Source of the DNA: Solea solea
Taxonomy: Eukaryota; Chordata; Actinopteri; Pleuronectiformes; Soleidae
Direction: 5' to 3'
Length of the DNA stretch: 64,000 nt
Assembly (NCBI RefSeq): GCF_958295425.1
Contig: NC_081140.1
Location: forward strand, 8,749,698-8,813,697
The position numbers and the translations under genes were made by a program. Under the pieces are notes generated by a model. That model searched no databases. It was not told the origin of the DNA and worked only from the letters and a program-made list of their open reading frames with translations. Below are positions 25,286 through 37,816 of this stretch, one piece after another. Each line of letters begins with the position of its first letter. Position 1 is the stretch's first letter.

Positions 25286-28033
25286 CAGTTCACTTTTAAA
25301 AAATATTCATATTTATTACTTTTCTTCATGACTGTCTGTGCTGCTGTAACTGCAATTGTCCCCGTGGTGAGACTAATAAAAGCAGTATCTTTTGTGATCT
25401 TACTGTGAGACAAGTGAATGACAACGACGACAGCAGCACACTTGGCAAAGTGGACCACACACTGTAACTGACAACAGAGCCTCAAAGGTTAAACATGCTC
25501 ACATACTGAAAGTGCAGAAGAGAGCCGGTCTAAGTTCAGCTTTGATGCAGCAGACATGAATGCCCTGAATGTCAATGAGCCTGAGAAACACCGTTTTTTT
25601 ATCCGTCTTCTGTGATGCTCGAGCGTTTCTCATCCTCACTGGACTCTCCATCTCAAACATACAGGCAGTGAGCCAGAAGTCCTGGGTCCAATCTGAACAT
25701 TCCACTGAATGAAAAAGCCAAACCATCTATAGGATACATTTCACAAGCAGCTAAAACAAGCAACTTGGTTGAAAAGTTCAGAGCCACAACCTCCGTTTGA
25801 ATTTAATTTGCTGAATTGATTGGACCTCCACATTGGCTGCCACCACACCCCCGGGGGTTTGTTCGTGGTGGATCGTAAATTGGGACTTTCACGGACAGAG
25901 CTGCTATGTATTGGTTTCACCGAGGGGGTCGTTGTGACAACAGCTGAACAAATCGGTTTATTAGCATGGAGCTTCTTCTGTTAATTCCTCTGACAGTAAG
26001 AGACTTTCTTCAAACACTGCAGATGTGACAAACCCAAGTTTTCTCTTGGTGTGTAGCTGTAAGACACAGATTTCTAACTCAGGACAGATACAGTGATTAT
26101 GTGTGACGGGGAGAGTTGAGGGCTGAACGAGGACATGACATCTCACTAATGCTCAAAGTATGAAGTGCACTGCCATTAACTTTAACTTGACACCCGCCTG
26201 TGATCACTGCCTCTTGTCCTTTTCACCTGCACATGTTGAAACCTTTGAAAAACACGTCGCACATCACATCCACGGACAAAAGAAACATCTTCTTTTGTAA
26301 AGATATTTACATACATGCGGTCAAACAAAAAAACATAACAACAAAACGTATCCAATCAATTTAGTGACAATGTGTGACATGCAAAAAGTGGAGGTCAGTA
26401 CAAACAGTCAAAACAAGCAACCACGATCAATACTGACTTTGCTGCATCAGAATGTATTAATAGAAACACTGGCAGCTCCCCGCCAAGACGCAAGAGGAGG
26501 GAAGAGAAATTGTCCAGATAAGGAAGCTTCTGTCTGAACAAGTGGGCTTGTTAATGGAGCCGCTGAGCTCACACATGCAGGTTGTTCGTGCTATAAAGTC
26601 ATTTGTTGACATGAAACCTCACTCAAGTGCAATGGAGGAGACAATAAACTGGACAGAAATGCAATCACTTTCGGAGAAAAATAAGCGATAGCCACAATCT
26701 AGTGTCTTCATTTTGACCCGTGTGTGTGTGTGTGTGTGTGTGTGTAATCCTGAGTGAAGCTGACAAGACACTATCCGTCCACTCACTGTAGAGGTACACA
26801 GCTAAACAAGTGAGCAGCAGAGTGAAACAACAGGGAGCAATCAGGTCTAAATTCAATCTCAGGCAATTGTTCTGTCCACATTGACATGTCAAGGAAGGTG
26901 TGTGTGTGGGGGGGGTGTTTGTGTCCTGAAATGAGTCTAAGGAGAAACTAGATTCGTATTTTCTATCATTTTTACTCCTAATTCCATTATGTGAAAGACG
27001 GTTTGACTCATTTACTATCGACCTGGTTCATATGAATACATTTATAATATGACTAATGATGTTCATTTATTAATGGGTGCAATTAATCTCTTCTCCAATG
27101 TTGCTCCCATTGTTTTCCTTCAGAAGTGTATTTTATTTTTTATGTTAACAGGAAACAAGTGGAGTTGTCATCTCATGGAAATTACACAATCAGCAACTAG
27201 ACTTTGCAATAAGCATAATGTAACTTAAACTTTTTTATAGTTTCAGTGCTTTTCATTGTTTTATGGTTTGGTGAAATCAAAAAAAAAAACATTAAAACCA
27301 AATCTCAGTCTTGACAGGAATATTGTTGTGTTGCTAACGACACTGGACTAAGTAGAGGTCAACAAACTTGATGTTTCGTGCCAAACACAAACACAGGCAG
27401 CTCCCAGAGGAAGAATTAAAGGAATAACCGGTGCTTTTTCTTCGGGGTTGTCTGCTCTCATGTGCTGCCTTGCCACCATGTGTCCCGTTAATCGGGCGGA
27501 TTACTACAGCGCAACAGTCCACCGTCTGCTCCGTTTCTATTTCAAAACAGTCTCTTCCATTCCTGTGCCACGTGTTGAAAGTGTATCAGTGGTGGCCGTG
27601 TGTGTGTGTTGCTTTTATGCGTGTTGTATATAAGACGCGCAAAAGTGAAGTGATATGGCACGGCATAGCGCATGAAGGATAAGGCGCGCGCGCGCATCAA
27701 AAGTGCGTTGGGAGAGATAACGTGCCGAATGGGTAGTGAGGAAAAGTCTAAATCCGTGGAAATATGTTTGTTTGAAATGCGGAGGATTTATTTATCAGCC
27801 TGATCCAAACATACAGTATTAAGAAGGGAGGGCAGGGTCAAACGGCTCTGGCACGCGCTCGCGCGGACAAGAGGTTGAGCAATTTAAATCCATGTTAGTC
27901 TCTTCATGCAATAACGATGCAGTCGGTGCAGATAATTGAAAGCATTTATAGTATATAGTTGCTTTTGTTTATAGGTGTGTTGTGTCTCAGTTTGGAAAAG
28001 ATACACATGTTTCCGTGGGTTTGTTCAGCTCAC
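25286..28033. other. Non-coding stretch, CpG-rich toward the right
   Basis: A GT run lies at 26,718-26,745. From about 27,440 rightward CpG content rises, with GCGCGCGCGC at about 27,685-27,694, as expected just inside a gene's first intron near a CpG-rich promoter. No exon other than the one at 28,034-28,094 is recognised. Confidence 0.4.
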
Positions 28034-28094
28034 CCTTCATGCAGAAAAGAACCATCCAGGCTATCCACAGGTCCGAGTTATGAAACTTCACCAT
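28034..28094 (-). CDS. First coding exon of a secreted/IgLON-like protein
   Basis: On the minus strand a good Kozak context (GAGGAGCCATGG) starts a frame reading MVKFHNSDLWIAWMVLFCMK and then G across the splice. The exon ends at a strong donor, G|gtgagc, in phase 1. The peptide looks like a signal sequence. Alternative first exons of IgLON cell-adhesion genes (OPCML, NTM, LSAMP) are about this length, encode a signal peptide, and end in a phase-1 glycine codon before the PVRS segment; one NTM form also has a KxHNS motif. I infer an IgLON member, but the next exon (first Ig domain) is not in the window, so family assignment is tentative. The upstream sequence (28,095-29,500) is CpG-rich and could hold the promoter. 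Confidence 0.5.
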
Positions 28095-30399
28095 GGCTCC
28101 TCAGTGTTCAGTGACTCGAGGTCAGTTTTAGTCCAGTGCCGCCGCCGCCGCCTCCTCCTCTGAGAAACCAACGCTCCGCTCACAGTTTACTTGAAGAACA
28201 GAAACTGCTCCTTCTCTTTCTTCTTCTGACATCACACATGGAAGCTATCAGTGGGTTTTACGCAGCGCAAACACGCGTGGCATTTTACAAACAACATGAA
28301 ACGTACCACTAAATAACGCACAAATCATTTCCATGCACCAGGCACCAGTGCGCTTGTTACTCCTCCTTTTCCTCAGGTTTGTTTGTTGGTCACTCCGAGA
28401 TTATTGTCTTTCCTCGCCTTTCCTGACAATTTACGCATAAAAAGTGAGTGAGCTCAATGTCCACCTGCTGGTGAAGGGAAAGTGAGCCTTCAGCTGCTGG
28501 AAGTGTCTCACACTGACACCAGAAAGTGGCACTTGAACTGTCCGCTAGGTGAGTCTCTCCAGCACGTCTTGTTGCGCTCCATGGTTTCTCGTCTGTGCCG
28601 CTGCAGATCAGCGGAGGTGGGACCAAGTCACCCAGCAGTGACAAGCACACAGCTTCCGATTCGTGGTTTTCACAATAAAACGAAACCTCTCGGCGCATGG
28701 CGAAGATGCATTATTGAAACAGCAGACCCCAGCTTTGCTAATGCCATTGCCATGTGGTGGCAAGAGGTCAAGGTTCAATCAAGGTAAGTGTTTACAATCA
28801 GCATTGTCAGAATCCATTAAGTGACAATAATACATTTACTAATTGTATAACTTGGCACTTTCCAAGCTTCAGTAAAAGGTGTTTTCTAGGTGAAAAGGAA
28901 TACAGACCAAAACCACAAGAACACAAATCCCACAGAATGTCACCAACATTAACAGTATAAGAGCAAAATAATTGAATTCAATTTAGTTCAATTAAAAAGT
29001 ACTTCATTCATCCAAAAATATGCAATTAACAGGATTCATACAAACAGCAGACATGATGCATAAACAACACAATCCACAGTTTGTGAGAAACAGAAAGAAT
29101 GAACTTTGGGATTCACAAGGAATAAGTGCAAGTGCATTTATCAAGTGACCATAGGAACCTCAAACAATGCCGCTCAACACGGATCTTCCACTTTTTGATG
29201 GTACACAATTCTATTCCATGTGTGGAAATGCTGTTTATTGTGATCTGTAAGGACACAGGTCACAATAAACAGGTAAACTCAAAGTGCTTTTATTTTCGAA
29301 GCAGAAATCCAGCTGGCTTCCTGTTTCAGTCTGAGCCTGTCTGCGCGGCTTGACGGCGCACAGGAGCGCGTGACGGCGACGAGCACGAGCCCGGCTGTTG
29401 CTAGGAGACCGCTGACGCCAGTCGGCAAGGAAGACAGAGAGGGAGCGAGAGAGACGTTCATGCCCTCCTGCGGTGAAACCACAGAACAACTGATGAATAG
29501 AACGGAATCCCAGACATATATACTGTATGTACATATATATACACACACACACAAACACAATGGCATTCATTAAGTGAGTTATTTTGATCATTTGCAACCA
29601 GTGCAGACTTGCTGCAGCACCGAGGAGACTGCGTTCAGTGGAGCGAGTTCTGTGCTCAGTTTGAGGACACACATCAGTGGCAGCAAGAGAAAACAGTCCA
29701 GTCTTACTGAAGTGAAAGATAAAGCACTGATGAGATGTGAACCTTCAGAAACAAACACCACAGGGAGAAGACACACCACAGTGACTATGGTTTAAAGCTC
29801 CACTCTGTGATTAAAAGAACTGCAGGACACTACATCATTTAAACACTGCAGTTCAGGCCTGAAGCCTCTGGTCACACTTAGCTCACCTCAGCAGAGCGAA
29901 ATGACTCTTTACTGGCATTCATAGTCACAAAAACACAAAATCAACCAAAAAATTGATTTCCTTTATCTTTCCTTCATGTAATTGAATTGAATTAAACAAG
30001 GGAAATAAAATAATCAAGGAAAAGAAATAAGATGAGATGACTTCGATCCCTGGCCCCATCCTTTACTCAGCTTCGCAGCTGTGGAGCTCCACAACAGGAG
30101 TTTACAATGTTAAATTGATTTATATATTAAATATTGATTCTCTCCACCCTGATGCTTCTCCATCAGCTTTTCTATTTGTTCACAACATTCCACCCTTACA
30201 TAAAAAAAACAACAATACAGCTGGAGATTCTTCAATGTTTTTTTATTCACAAAAATTAAATAAATGTAGAGAGATTTGCATATTACATATAAAAAGCCCC
30301 TGTGGTGCTTTAGGTCCCCCAGTTATGGGTATCTGAATCAACAGTCTTTTTTATACATCTCTTCATGTCAGAAACCCTGAACCTTAATTTTTCACATTC
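28095..30399 (-). promoter_or_regulatory. CpG-rich upstream region, possible promoter
   Basis: It lies directly upstream of the minus-strand first exon. It includes a GCC/GCG triplet run (28,138-28,155), which would be 5' UTR, and a second CpG-rich block at about 29,340-29,410 with an X-box. Beyond 29,500 the sequence is AT-rich with CA runs and shows no feature I can support. Confidence 0.35.
29397..29409. promoter_or_regulatory. RFX X-box motif in CpG-rich block
   Basis: GTTGCTAGGAGAC matches the X-box consensus RYYNYY-N-RRNRAC at every position. It sits in a CpG-rich block about 1.3 kb upstream of the minus-strand first exon, a plausible promoter-proximal location. Confidence 0.35.
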
Positions 30400-30665
30400 A
30401 ACCCTCGACTCCTCCACTTGAAGGTCACAAACAACCATTCCCTAACCCTAACCATTCACGCCTACAGTCAATTTAGAGTGTCTCATTAACCTCCACATGT
30501 TTCTGAACTGCAGGAGGAAACTGGAGAAACCCACGCACACATGGCGAGAACATGTAAACTCCACACAGGAAGGCCGCTGGTTGGACTGGGTCATGGACCA
30601 GAGTCTTCTTGCTGTGATGCAACAGTGCTATCCACCAGCCCACCATGTGACATGCATCAAATCAA
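30400..30665 (-). repeat. Teleost dispersed repeat, copy 3 (reverse)
   Basis: Reverse-oriented copy: tcaatttagagtgtctcatt, then ggaggaaactggagaaaccc, then gaacatgtaaactccacac, then cttcttgctgtgatgcaac. These are the reverse complement of the phrases in the copies at 5,264 and 12,095. A ccctaaccctaacc stretch at its edge belongs to the repeat. Confidence 0.65.
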
Positions 30666-30774
30666 GTGGTGGGCTAAAGTTAGTTTTTAACCATTTACCT
30701 CCAGTAGGAGGCATACCACCAGTGTACTTGTACTTTTTTTTGCGTTTGCATTAGGAATAGTAAATCAAAAATAA

Positions 30775-30965
30775 CCAGCCCCATACCATTCCATATTTCA
30801 GTACCAGAGTAAAATGGTATGGTACAGGCCGCTAGACGTGCTCTACCCACGACTGATTGGGCAACAGAAAAATGTAACCCCCTTGTGCAGCGTTTTTTTC
30901 AACAGATGTCCGTACCATACTGTACCAAACTGAACTGTACTGTACCCTGATGGAAACACGGCTTT
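30775..30965. repeat. MITE-like repeat with GGTACGG-type phrases
   Basis: The segment holds ccataccattccatatttc, tggtatggtacaggccgc and, near the end, gtaccctgatggaaacacgg. Repeated gtacc/ggtac motifs and the GATGGAAACACGG end are typical of a fish MITE family. Ends approximate. Confidence 0.45.
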
Positions 30966-32379
30966 ACTTAAATCCTTTGCTTGGAGCGATACTTGCCTGA
31001 TAATGCTTTTCAACAAAAAAGAATAACTTCCACATTAAAATGACCATACCTAAGAATCTGCTCAAGCCCAGCTTGTGAAACTGTCAGTCCAAAACCTACA
31101 CACTCTTTAAGATAATAAGCAGTATGACAATGAAAGAAGAAAAATACTCCCGTTTAAGAAGCAAATGTATTACATTTTAGTTTGTAAGTTTATAGAAATA
31201 GATTTGTCAAAATCTGAAAACTGAAACATAACACTTCCTAGTGTGCCATTTGGAAAATCAAGGAAATATATAAAGCAAAAAGAGTCATTGTTTGACCACA
31301 GAACACAGATTAAATTTTGTACGTAAATTTCTCCTTTCTCACCTCCAGACTTGCAAATCTCTCAACGACTCGATGGTTAAAATCGGGAATTTCTTTGACG
31401 AGGTTCTTTTCCATAGAGAGCATGACCAGTGCATTAAGACGATCCTGTGCCTTTGTGCTGCTGAGGAAGTTCTTGATTCTTGCTCACTTTGAGGAGCTTC
31501 TCTCCGACTCAGGCGTCGTCATAGGAGTTGTGATGAGGATCTTTACAAGAGTTACAGTCTCTAAAAAGGTGTCTTGGAGAGTGTTTGCTGCAAAGAACTG
31601 TAACAGAGCCAAAAAAATCGGAGCAGTCCCTGAACTCGTTATAGTTGTACATCACAGAGTTCAGTTTTCAGCTTGCGCTTGTTCAGCAGTGGGTACGTCA
31701 CAATGGTGGTGTCCAACGCTGCTTCAGGGAACTGGTTGGTCTACTCCTTGAATTTGTTTCTGTGCAGCAGTGTAGCACAGATCAGATGCTTAGGGAAGGC
31801 AAACCTTTCCTTTGTATGGCCCAAGATACTGTCACAAACCTAAAAATGAATACAACAAAGAGATGGAAATCAGTTTCACATACTGTGTATGAGGTGTCTG
31901 CACTCATCCCTGCTGGGTATCAAACTTTATCACCTAACACTGAACTATGTGCTGTCATTCAAAACTATAGAATAAATATGAGAACAAAAACTCAGTCACA
32001 AATGCAGAAGTCTCTTAGATGAGAGAGTAAACATTTTTAACTAAACTAAAGCAAGTCCACTTACTTACAGTATATCTAAACTTTTGAAGAAATAAGCAGA
32101 TGATTGGTAAGTTTGCTTGTTAAAATGTGCTTATCCATAGCATGGGCTGGCATAGGAGTTCTCTTTTTTTCCTCTTCACTAGCCTCCGCCACATCAAATG
32201 ACAACCAACCGGTTTACTTGAGCAGAAAAGGGAAAGTAAGACGTGTCACTGTTTGCTTACTTCCTTTTTTTTGTTTAAATAGGAAAAATGCAAAGCTTCT
32301 CAGTCATAAAAACCTAATTTCCTTCATTCCTGATACTGATCTACAATTCAGCATTGTTCGGTTTGATTCCTGTGTCGGA

Positions 32380-32570
32380 CGTCACACTCATGAATCTTCC
32401 AGTGCTGACACTCTGCCAATCAGTGGCCAGCAGTACCTCGTACTATTTTAGTATCAGCACAGCTCTCTTGGAACCTCGCCAGAGCAGGAACTAAAAACGT
32501 ACCAGGTACCAGGTACTATCCAAAATGGAAAAAAACAAAAAACAGTTGTGGTGCTGGAACTGTCATGGAA
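32380..32570 (+). repeat. Fish MITE-like repeat inside the hAT relic
   Basis: Phrases such as ccaatcagtggccagcagta, tagtatcagcacagctc and taccaggtaccaggtacta are familiar from a widespread teleost non-autonomous element. It splits the dead transposase, so it inserted later. Confidence 0.5.
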
Positions 32571-32574
32571 AAGC

Positions 32575-32655
32575 TCCATATATCAACTGGGACTGGCTCC
32601 AGCCCCCCGCTACACTCACGTGAAGGACAAAGCGGTAGACAACAAATGAATATCA
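32575..32655 (+). repeat. Teleost dispersed repeat, copy 4 (3' end)
   Basis: Only the tail is present: actgggactggctccagccc, then aggacaaagcggtagacaac. It matches the 3' end of the copy at 5,264-5,477. Confidence 0.6.
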
Positions 32656-34073
32656 ATGTAAACATGTTACTTATACGTTTACATTAATGCTCATTCAGCT
32701 TCACTCTCACCTCTGTAGCTACCCTCTGAAGTTCACCTGGCCCCAGTGTGCGACATTTCTTGGCCTTCAGCTGTTGTGCGCTGCCATCATATTCTTCACA
32801 GAGAGAAGAAAGGGAATCTCTGAATAGACAGAAGAGAAACTTAATACTTAAAAGACTTAATAACTTAATAAGTTTAAATGATGTACTGTTAACATTGCCA
32901 ATAAGTGTATGCACAACATACATATTCATTTACCTGACGTCATCCGTGAACTGCTGCATGACTTTGTTGACTAGGCTGAGTCGATGGACTGCTTCTGGAG
33001 CTGACTGTAAAATTAGTCCACGTGGGGAATTATGCGATGGATCAGTTCCAGGAAGAAGTTGAAATTATTGTCCTAAAAAAGCTAGAGAATCCAGCTATGT
33101 CAAAGAAGAACTGTGTGATTTCAGTGAGATGAGATTAAGACATCAACTTGATGAGCAGCATAACAGTGGACTTAGTGTGCATACTCACACACATCCTTCA
33201 CCGTCTTCTGCACACCACCTGTGGCTCCTCTCATGACAACTCCACCATCGTATATGTCTGTGAAACGAGCTTGCTTTTCTGGTCATCAGGGAGGATTGTG
33301 TGTAATTTGTCCAGATTGAATCACATGTGGCACTCTGGAGAAGTATGAACTCAAAAAACGTCTCCTGTACATCATGGGTTTTGTCAATAAAGCGGACCAC
33401 AAACATCAATAGACCCTCAGTGGCAGTGCCCATCGTTTCATCAACCTGGATGGAGATAAAGTCAGCATTCCTGCTTTCTTCAATTATGTGCTCTCTCAAA
33501 ACTAAGAGCATACAGTCGAGCAGTTCATTTAGTAATGACTTCGATGTCCCTTCAATCTCAAAACGCAGAAGTCTTCTAAAAAAGGCCTGGGTTTTCTGAA
33601 TATTCACTTTCTTCAACAACACGCTGTGTATCTCTGAGAATACACAGCTTGGTGTATTCTTCATCAAGCTGAGCTGATACTTGCTCTCCCAAACATCCCG
33701 AGTCGTACTGCGTTTTCAATGTAGCTTTTTCATGCCGTTTCGCTTTTTCGGCAAAATGCTTCAAATCAGTGACACCAGAGTCAATCCATGGTTTTTCAGT
33801 TCTCGGCGTTTGAAACAGGAGGCAGGGGAAGCAAAATAAAGCACCAGCTTCAGGACATCCGGTTAGCCAAGACTTCTTAGCATACCAGCAGCGTGACAAA
33901 TAGCGAGTGTAAAGTATGTTCCCGTATTGCGACTGTTGTCTTAAAACAATGTCCGGCTGGTCAGGTTCGAGTGCTTTCACTCGCAGCTTTTCCGACCGAG
34001 GTCTCCTCTTAAACGGTACTGTTTTAAGCGACTCAACTGAGTTTTCCTTTTCCATCTTCATTATGGTCTCCAT

Positions 34074-35186
34074 TTCTCACTCACAACAACACTTCCTCTT
34101 GGCGCGCGGCAGCCCAAGCTAAATTATGCCCATTACTGCCTCCTAACGTTTGGAGTTGGAATAACATTTCATAAATGTATCTTGCGAAGAGCAGCGACGT
34201 GCAAATTAAATCAGAATTATTTCAATATATCTTGATTTCAATACTGTAAATATGCCCAAATCATATTTATATACATATAGTAAATATATAGAAACTGGAA
34301 AATCAAATGACACAAAGGCAACACTAGTTTGACTACTTTACATTTATAGTTTAAGAAATTATTATTCATCATTATTGCAACTATAGGTTGTACATCATAA
34401 ACAGGGCTGAATTGAATGGGACGGGGATTTCTCACGTTCTGAACAACACATTGAGCGGGTTTCAAATCGACTCAATGAGAGATTGTGAAAATCATGGATA
34501 AAGATAAACAGGCAGAGATTTCTTCATCTCTCATTAGAGTACATGCCCTCACCTGTTCTTTAATATGTACTGATAAACTGAGTTCTTCTTCAGCAGCAGC
34601 AGTTCATAAAGTCACAATAATCTACGGCAGCAAAGATGGATAATGCTGCAGATGTTGTTCTGGAAATAAATTAAACCTTGTGCATATTTCATTTCACATC
34701 ATAAGCAAATGTAACTCAACCACACATTTCATCCCCCAATATTCTCTAAATAAAAGAAGGGTCTGCACTTGACGGATGGGTTAAATTGAGTTTTCTCAGC
34801 AGCTGCTAAAGGATGCATGCTTGATTTATTATTGATTCCCTTTTTCTCGTTTTCTGCACCCACATAAAAGATTTAAAAGATCTGAAGGAGATCCCCAATG
34901 CTAAATGTTGTAATTCTCCTCTGCTGACAGCCTGGGCTGCAGCGAACACCACCTTGAATATTGATGTCAGGTAAATGACGACCATTTGTTTTAGAGTGTT
35001 GAGTCAGGGTTGAGAAGGTTCTATACTTTCACTCATCGATATCTTCCGTTGATCGGGTCAACCACGTTTGAGTGTGTCAGCCTCAGTGGTGGAGTTTAAC
35101 CAAACATATTTATTCCAGGACTGTACTTAAGCACACTTTCCAAAAGGTACTAGTTTACTGTATACTGCGAACACAACAACAACAAC

Positions 35187-35227
<41 letters not shown>

Positions 35228-36664
35228 TCCAGTAAATGACAACTGGGTAACGAGTACTTTTACTTTACATTCAAGTGACTGAAAGATGAAACAGAAATTG
35301 TTTTTTATTCTTGAGCTGAATCAGGATTTTTTTTTTATTGTCTGCATAAACCAAATTTCTCTTTTTTAATAGCCAATAAATGTATTGTATACTTGATCAC
35401 TAACTAACCAAAAAAAAAAATAAGAGACTGGGTTCAGAGCTTTTCAGTAGACATGCATCACACAAAGGGATTATTTAAATGGCTGGTTTACCTATTCCAA
35501 ATAGTATTAGTTGTTACAAAAAGTCTGAAAACCACTCAAGACTTTTCAGTATAACAATTATGCTTGGATGCGTTTAAGAATATAAATGCTGCCATCTAGT
35601 GGTGGAGAAAAGATATTTTGCATGACAGGAGAATTTGATAAGTAACAAAAATGAAAACACTGAAGTCGGTTTGTTTGTGGTCAGAAAATTTACTTTGTAG
35701 GCATGAGTATGCTCGTGAACACAACACACATTATTATGTTTCTGTGACAAGGAAACAAACACACACAAACACGACAATATGAGACTAACAGAGCAGTCCT
35801 GTCCCCCAGGAAACATCATTCCTGAAATGACAAAAAGGACAATGCCGTTACGGGAGAAAGGGGAACACGTTTTATTAAAGGGCATGTTAACAACAACCAA
35901 CAGCTCTTCATCTTTAATGTTTCTGCACAGTGTTTTTTTCAGTGAGGAATGTGATAAAGTCTCGTCAGGCCATGACAGGTCTGGGAACGGCATGTTCATT
36001 TCCATGCGAGTGATTATTAAACAGCAAGTTCTGTTCCGATTCTCCTATACAACCAGTTTCTGTATTCTCCCGCACGGAAACAGACTCTCCCTTCTTTGCC
36101 TCTGTCATTTGCACGTACAATAAAACCAATTACTCATGCACATGTGACCTACGTGTTTTTCTGATTTCTCAGCTGCAACCACGTGATCGAAGGCTTTGTC
36201 AATGTTTGAAGTGGGTCGGTACTGTACCTTTAACTCACAATTCATTATTATGGCCCAAAAATAATAGCTTGCACTGCGTGACATTCACCCGTTCTCACAA
36301 GAGTGTAGTGTTTTATTATTAAACAAGAAATGGTAGTGTTTTCACTTATGTTTAGTTATGGTCACGGACTTCTTGGCAGATTTGTGCCATGGAGCACGGC
36401 ATAATACTTCGTCTCATATGGATAAGGGAGCACTGGCACTGATAGTTTCCCCACTTCACACACTGGGCGTTGTTGAGATTATAGTTAACATACTAACGTA
36501 GGATGTGCAGCTCCTGGCTTGACAACATTATGTGCTATAAATAAAAAGATGCAGGAGGGTGTGTGGAGGGTGTGCCAAGTTAAACTGGCTCTGCTGGTCA
36601 GACCTGCTGCTGGATGTTCCACGACTAACGAGGCGTGACAGCTGTGTTACCTGCTGGTCGGCAT
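34074..36664. other. Non-coding stretch with AAT microsatellite
   Basis: An AAC/AAT triplet run lies at about 35,177-35,225. I see no exon. Open frames near 35,574-36,123 lack splice signals, domains or composition that would support them. Confidence 0.5.
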
Positions 36665-36670
36665 TTTATT
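36665..36670 (-). terminator. Poly(A) signal of the short lysine-rich gene
   Basis: AATAAA on the minus strand about 120 bp after the proposed stop codon at 36,789, a normal distance for a short 3' UTR. Confidence 0.45.
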
Positions 36671-36788
36671 GAACTACAACATAGAAAAGTTTGCCATGGT
36701 GACACTTCCACGCAGATGTTGCTATTATTCCCACTAAAATCCAATAAAACCACACTATAACCATGTTGTTGAGAAAGTTACGTAGAAT

Positions 36789-37816
36789 TTAACTCACGTC
36801 CTCACTACTGGAAGAGGTAGATGAAGAGGAAGATGAGTGCTCTGATCCACTGCCCTCCTTATGCTCTTTGCCCTCCTTATGCTCTTTGCCCTCCTTGTGC
36901 TTCTTGTCCTTCTTGTCCTTCTTGCCCTCCTTGTGCTTCTTGTGTGACTTGTCCTTACTGTCACACTTGCTCTTGTCAGACTTGTCCTTATCGCCACACT
37001 TGTCCTTATGGTCTTTCTAAAAAAGAATAAAAAGGGAAAAGAAAAAGTTGATTTTAAATACATGATCAATGGGTTAAGTTTATAGAGTGAGACCTAAATG
37101 TTTAACATCCAGAGATGATGAGAGTTTTTAAATTTGTCATGAAACAGACTTAAAGGGCACTGGACCTCACAGTCAGAGTCAATCGAACACTATTGATTCA
37201 CAAAACATGAGCATCTTTGTAAGAAAGCTCGTACCTTATCCTTATCTTTGCCCTTGTCCTTATCCTTGCCGTCTTTCTTGCTCCAGGGCCAACTGATCTC
37301 ATCTTTCTGAGCATCCTCACTCTTTATCGCTTCTTCATCCACGGCTGCAGAAGAGACAAACATGAGCAGACTTCAAGATAGAATAAAAATGTCATTTGTG
37401 GTGGAAGTGAAACTGTAAAAGAAAAAGGTATACATTTACACTCGGTTCCATCTTTTTAATCAGGAGAGGTTATTGCCATTTTTAATAATCGTCATTGATT
37501 AATTATTATGACGCATGTTTGAAAGTTCACAACAACACATTTTCTTTGATAACCTATTTTATGTATTATATATTGTTTTTATTTAAAAGATACAAGTGTA
37601 ATGCAGACGCAGAATGCAGACTGGAGAACAACACAAAATAACCCATATTGGTCGCTTCTACCATGAGGTTGTTTGGACATTTTCTTTAAACCTTCATGTG
37701 CAAAATGTAAACAAAAAAAGTGCTTTTCAGTGAAACCACAGCGAGAATGAACGCAAATCATGTCGAAGTGTCACGGAGTTGAGCGTGAACCTACCTGCAG
37801 CCAGGTTAAAATCCAT
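36789..37816 (-). CDS. Short lysine-rich protein, paralogue of the long one
   Basis: Three exons in frame: 37,795-37,816, 37,235-37,344 and 36,789-37,016, giving about 119 aa. The protein starts MDFNLAA, continues VDEEAIKSEDAQKDEISW and a PWSKKDGKDKDKGK stretch, then repeats of K-D-K, K-H-K-E-G, and ends in a serine cluster SSSSED-VS-stop. The third exon could instead use the gtgagt donor at 36,792-36,797 and splice on, but I find no further exon and a poly(A) signal follows, so I take readthrough to the TAA. The first coding exon is 22 nt in phase 1, exactly as in the long gene upstream, and both genes mix acidic serine clusters with lysine runs. I read this as a tandem paralogue. Function unknown; no domain, signal peptide or membrane segment is seen. 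Confidence 0.6.

Larger units (their letters stand above)
31310..34073 (-). pseudogene. Broken hAT transposase (TTF/DUF4371 type)
   Basis: A minus-strand relic of a full hAT transposase. From the N-terminus: a TTF-type zinc finger region (33,576-34,073; motifs CWYAKKSWLTGC and CFPCLLF), a DUF4371 region (33,185-33,660; motif FISIQVDET, the catalytic-core start), a NFNFFLELIHRIIPHVD segment near 33,010-33,060, and a hATC dimerisation region (31,310-31,560; LNALVMLSMEKNLVKEIPDF). The reading frame breaks at about 33,580-33,660 (shift between frames), within the core, and again before the C-terminus (in-frame stop and shift near 31,490). Between 32,100 and 32,690 it is interrupted by unrelated repeats. 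This family resembles ZMYM1-like genes but the breaks argue for a dead transposon. Confidence 0.75.

Noticed and set aside
35574..36005. Minus-strand 143-aa open frame downstream of the short lysine-rich gene
   Set aside because: It does not continue the composition or phase of that gene and shows no domain.
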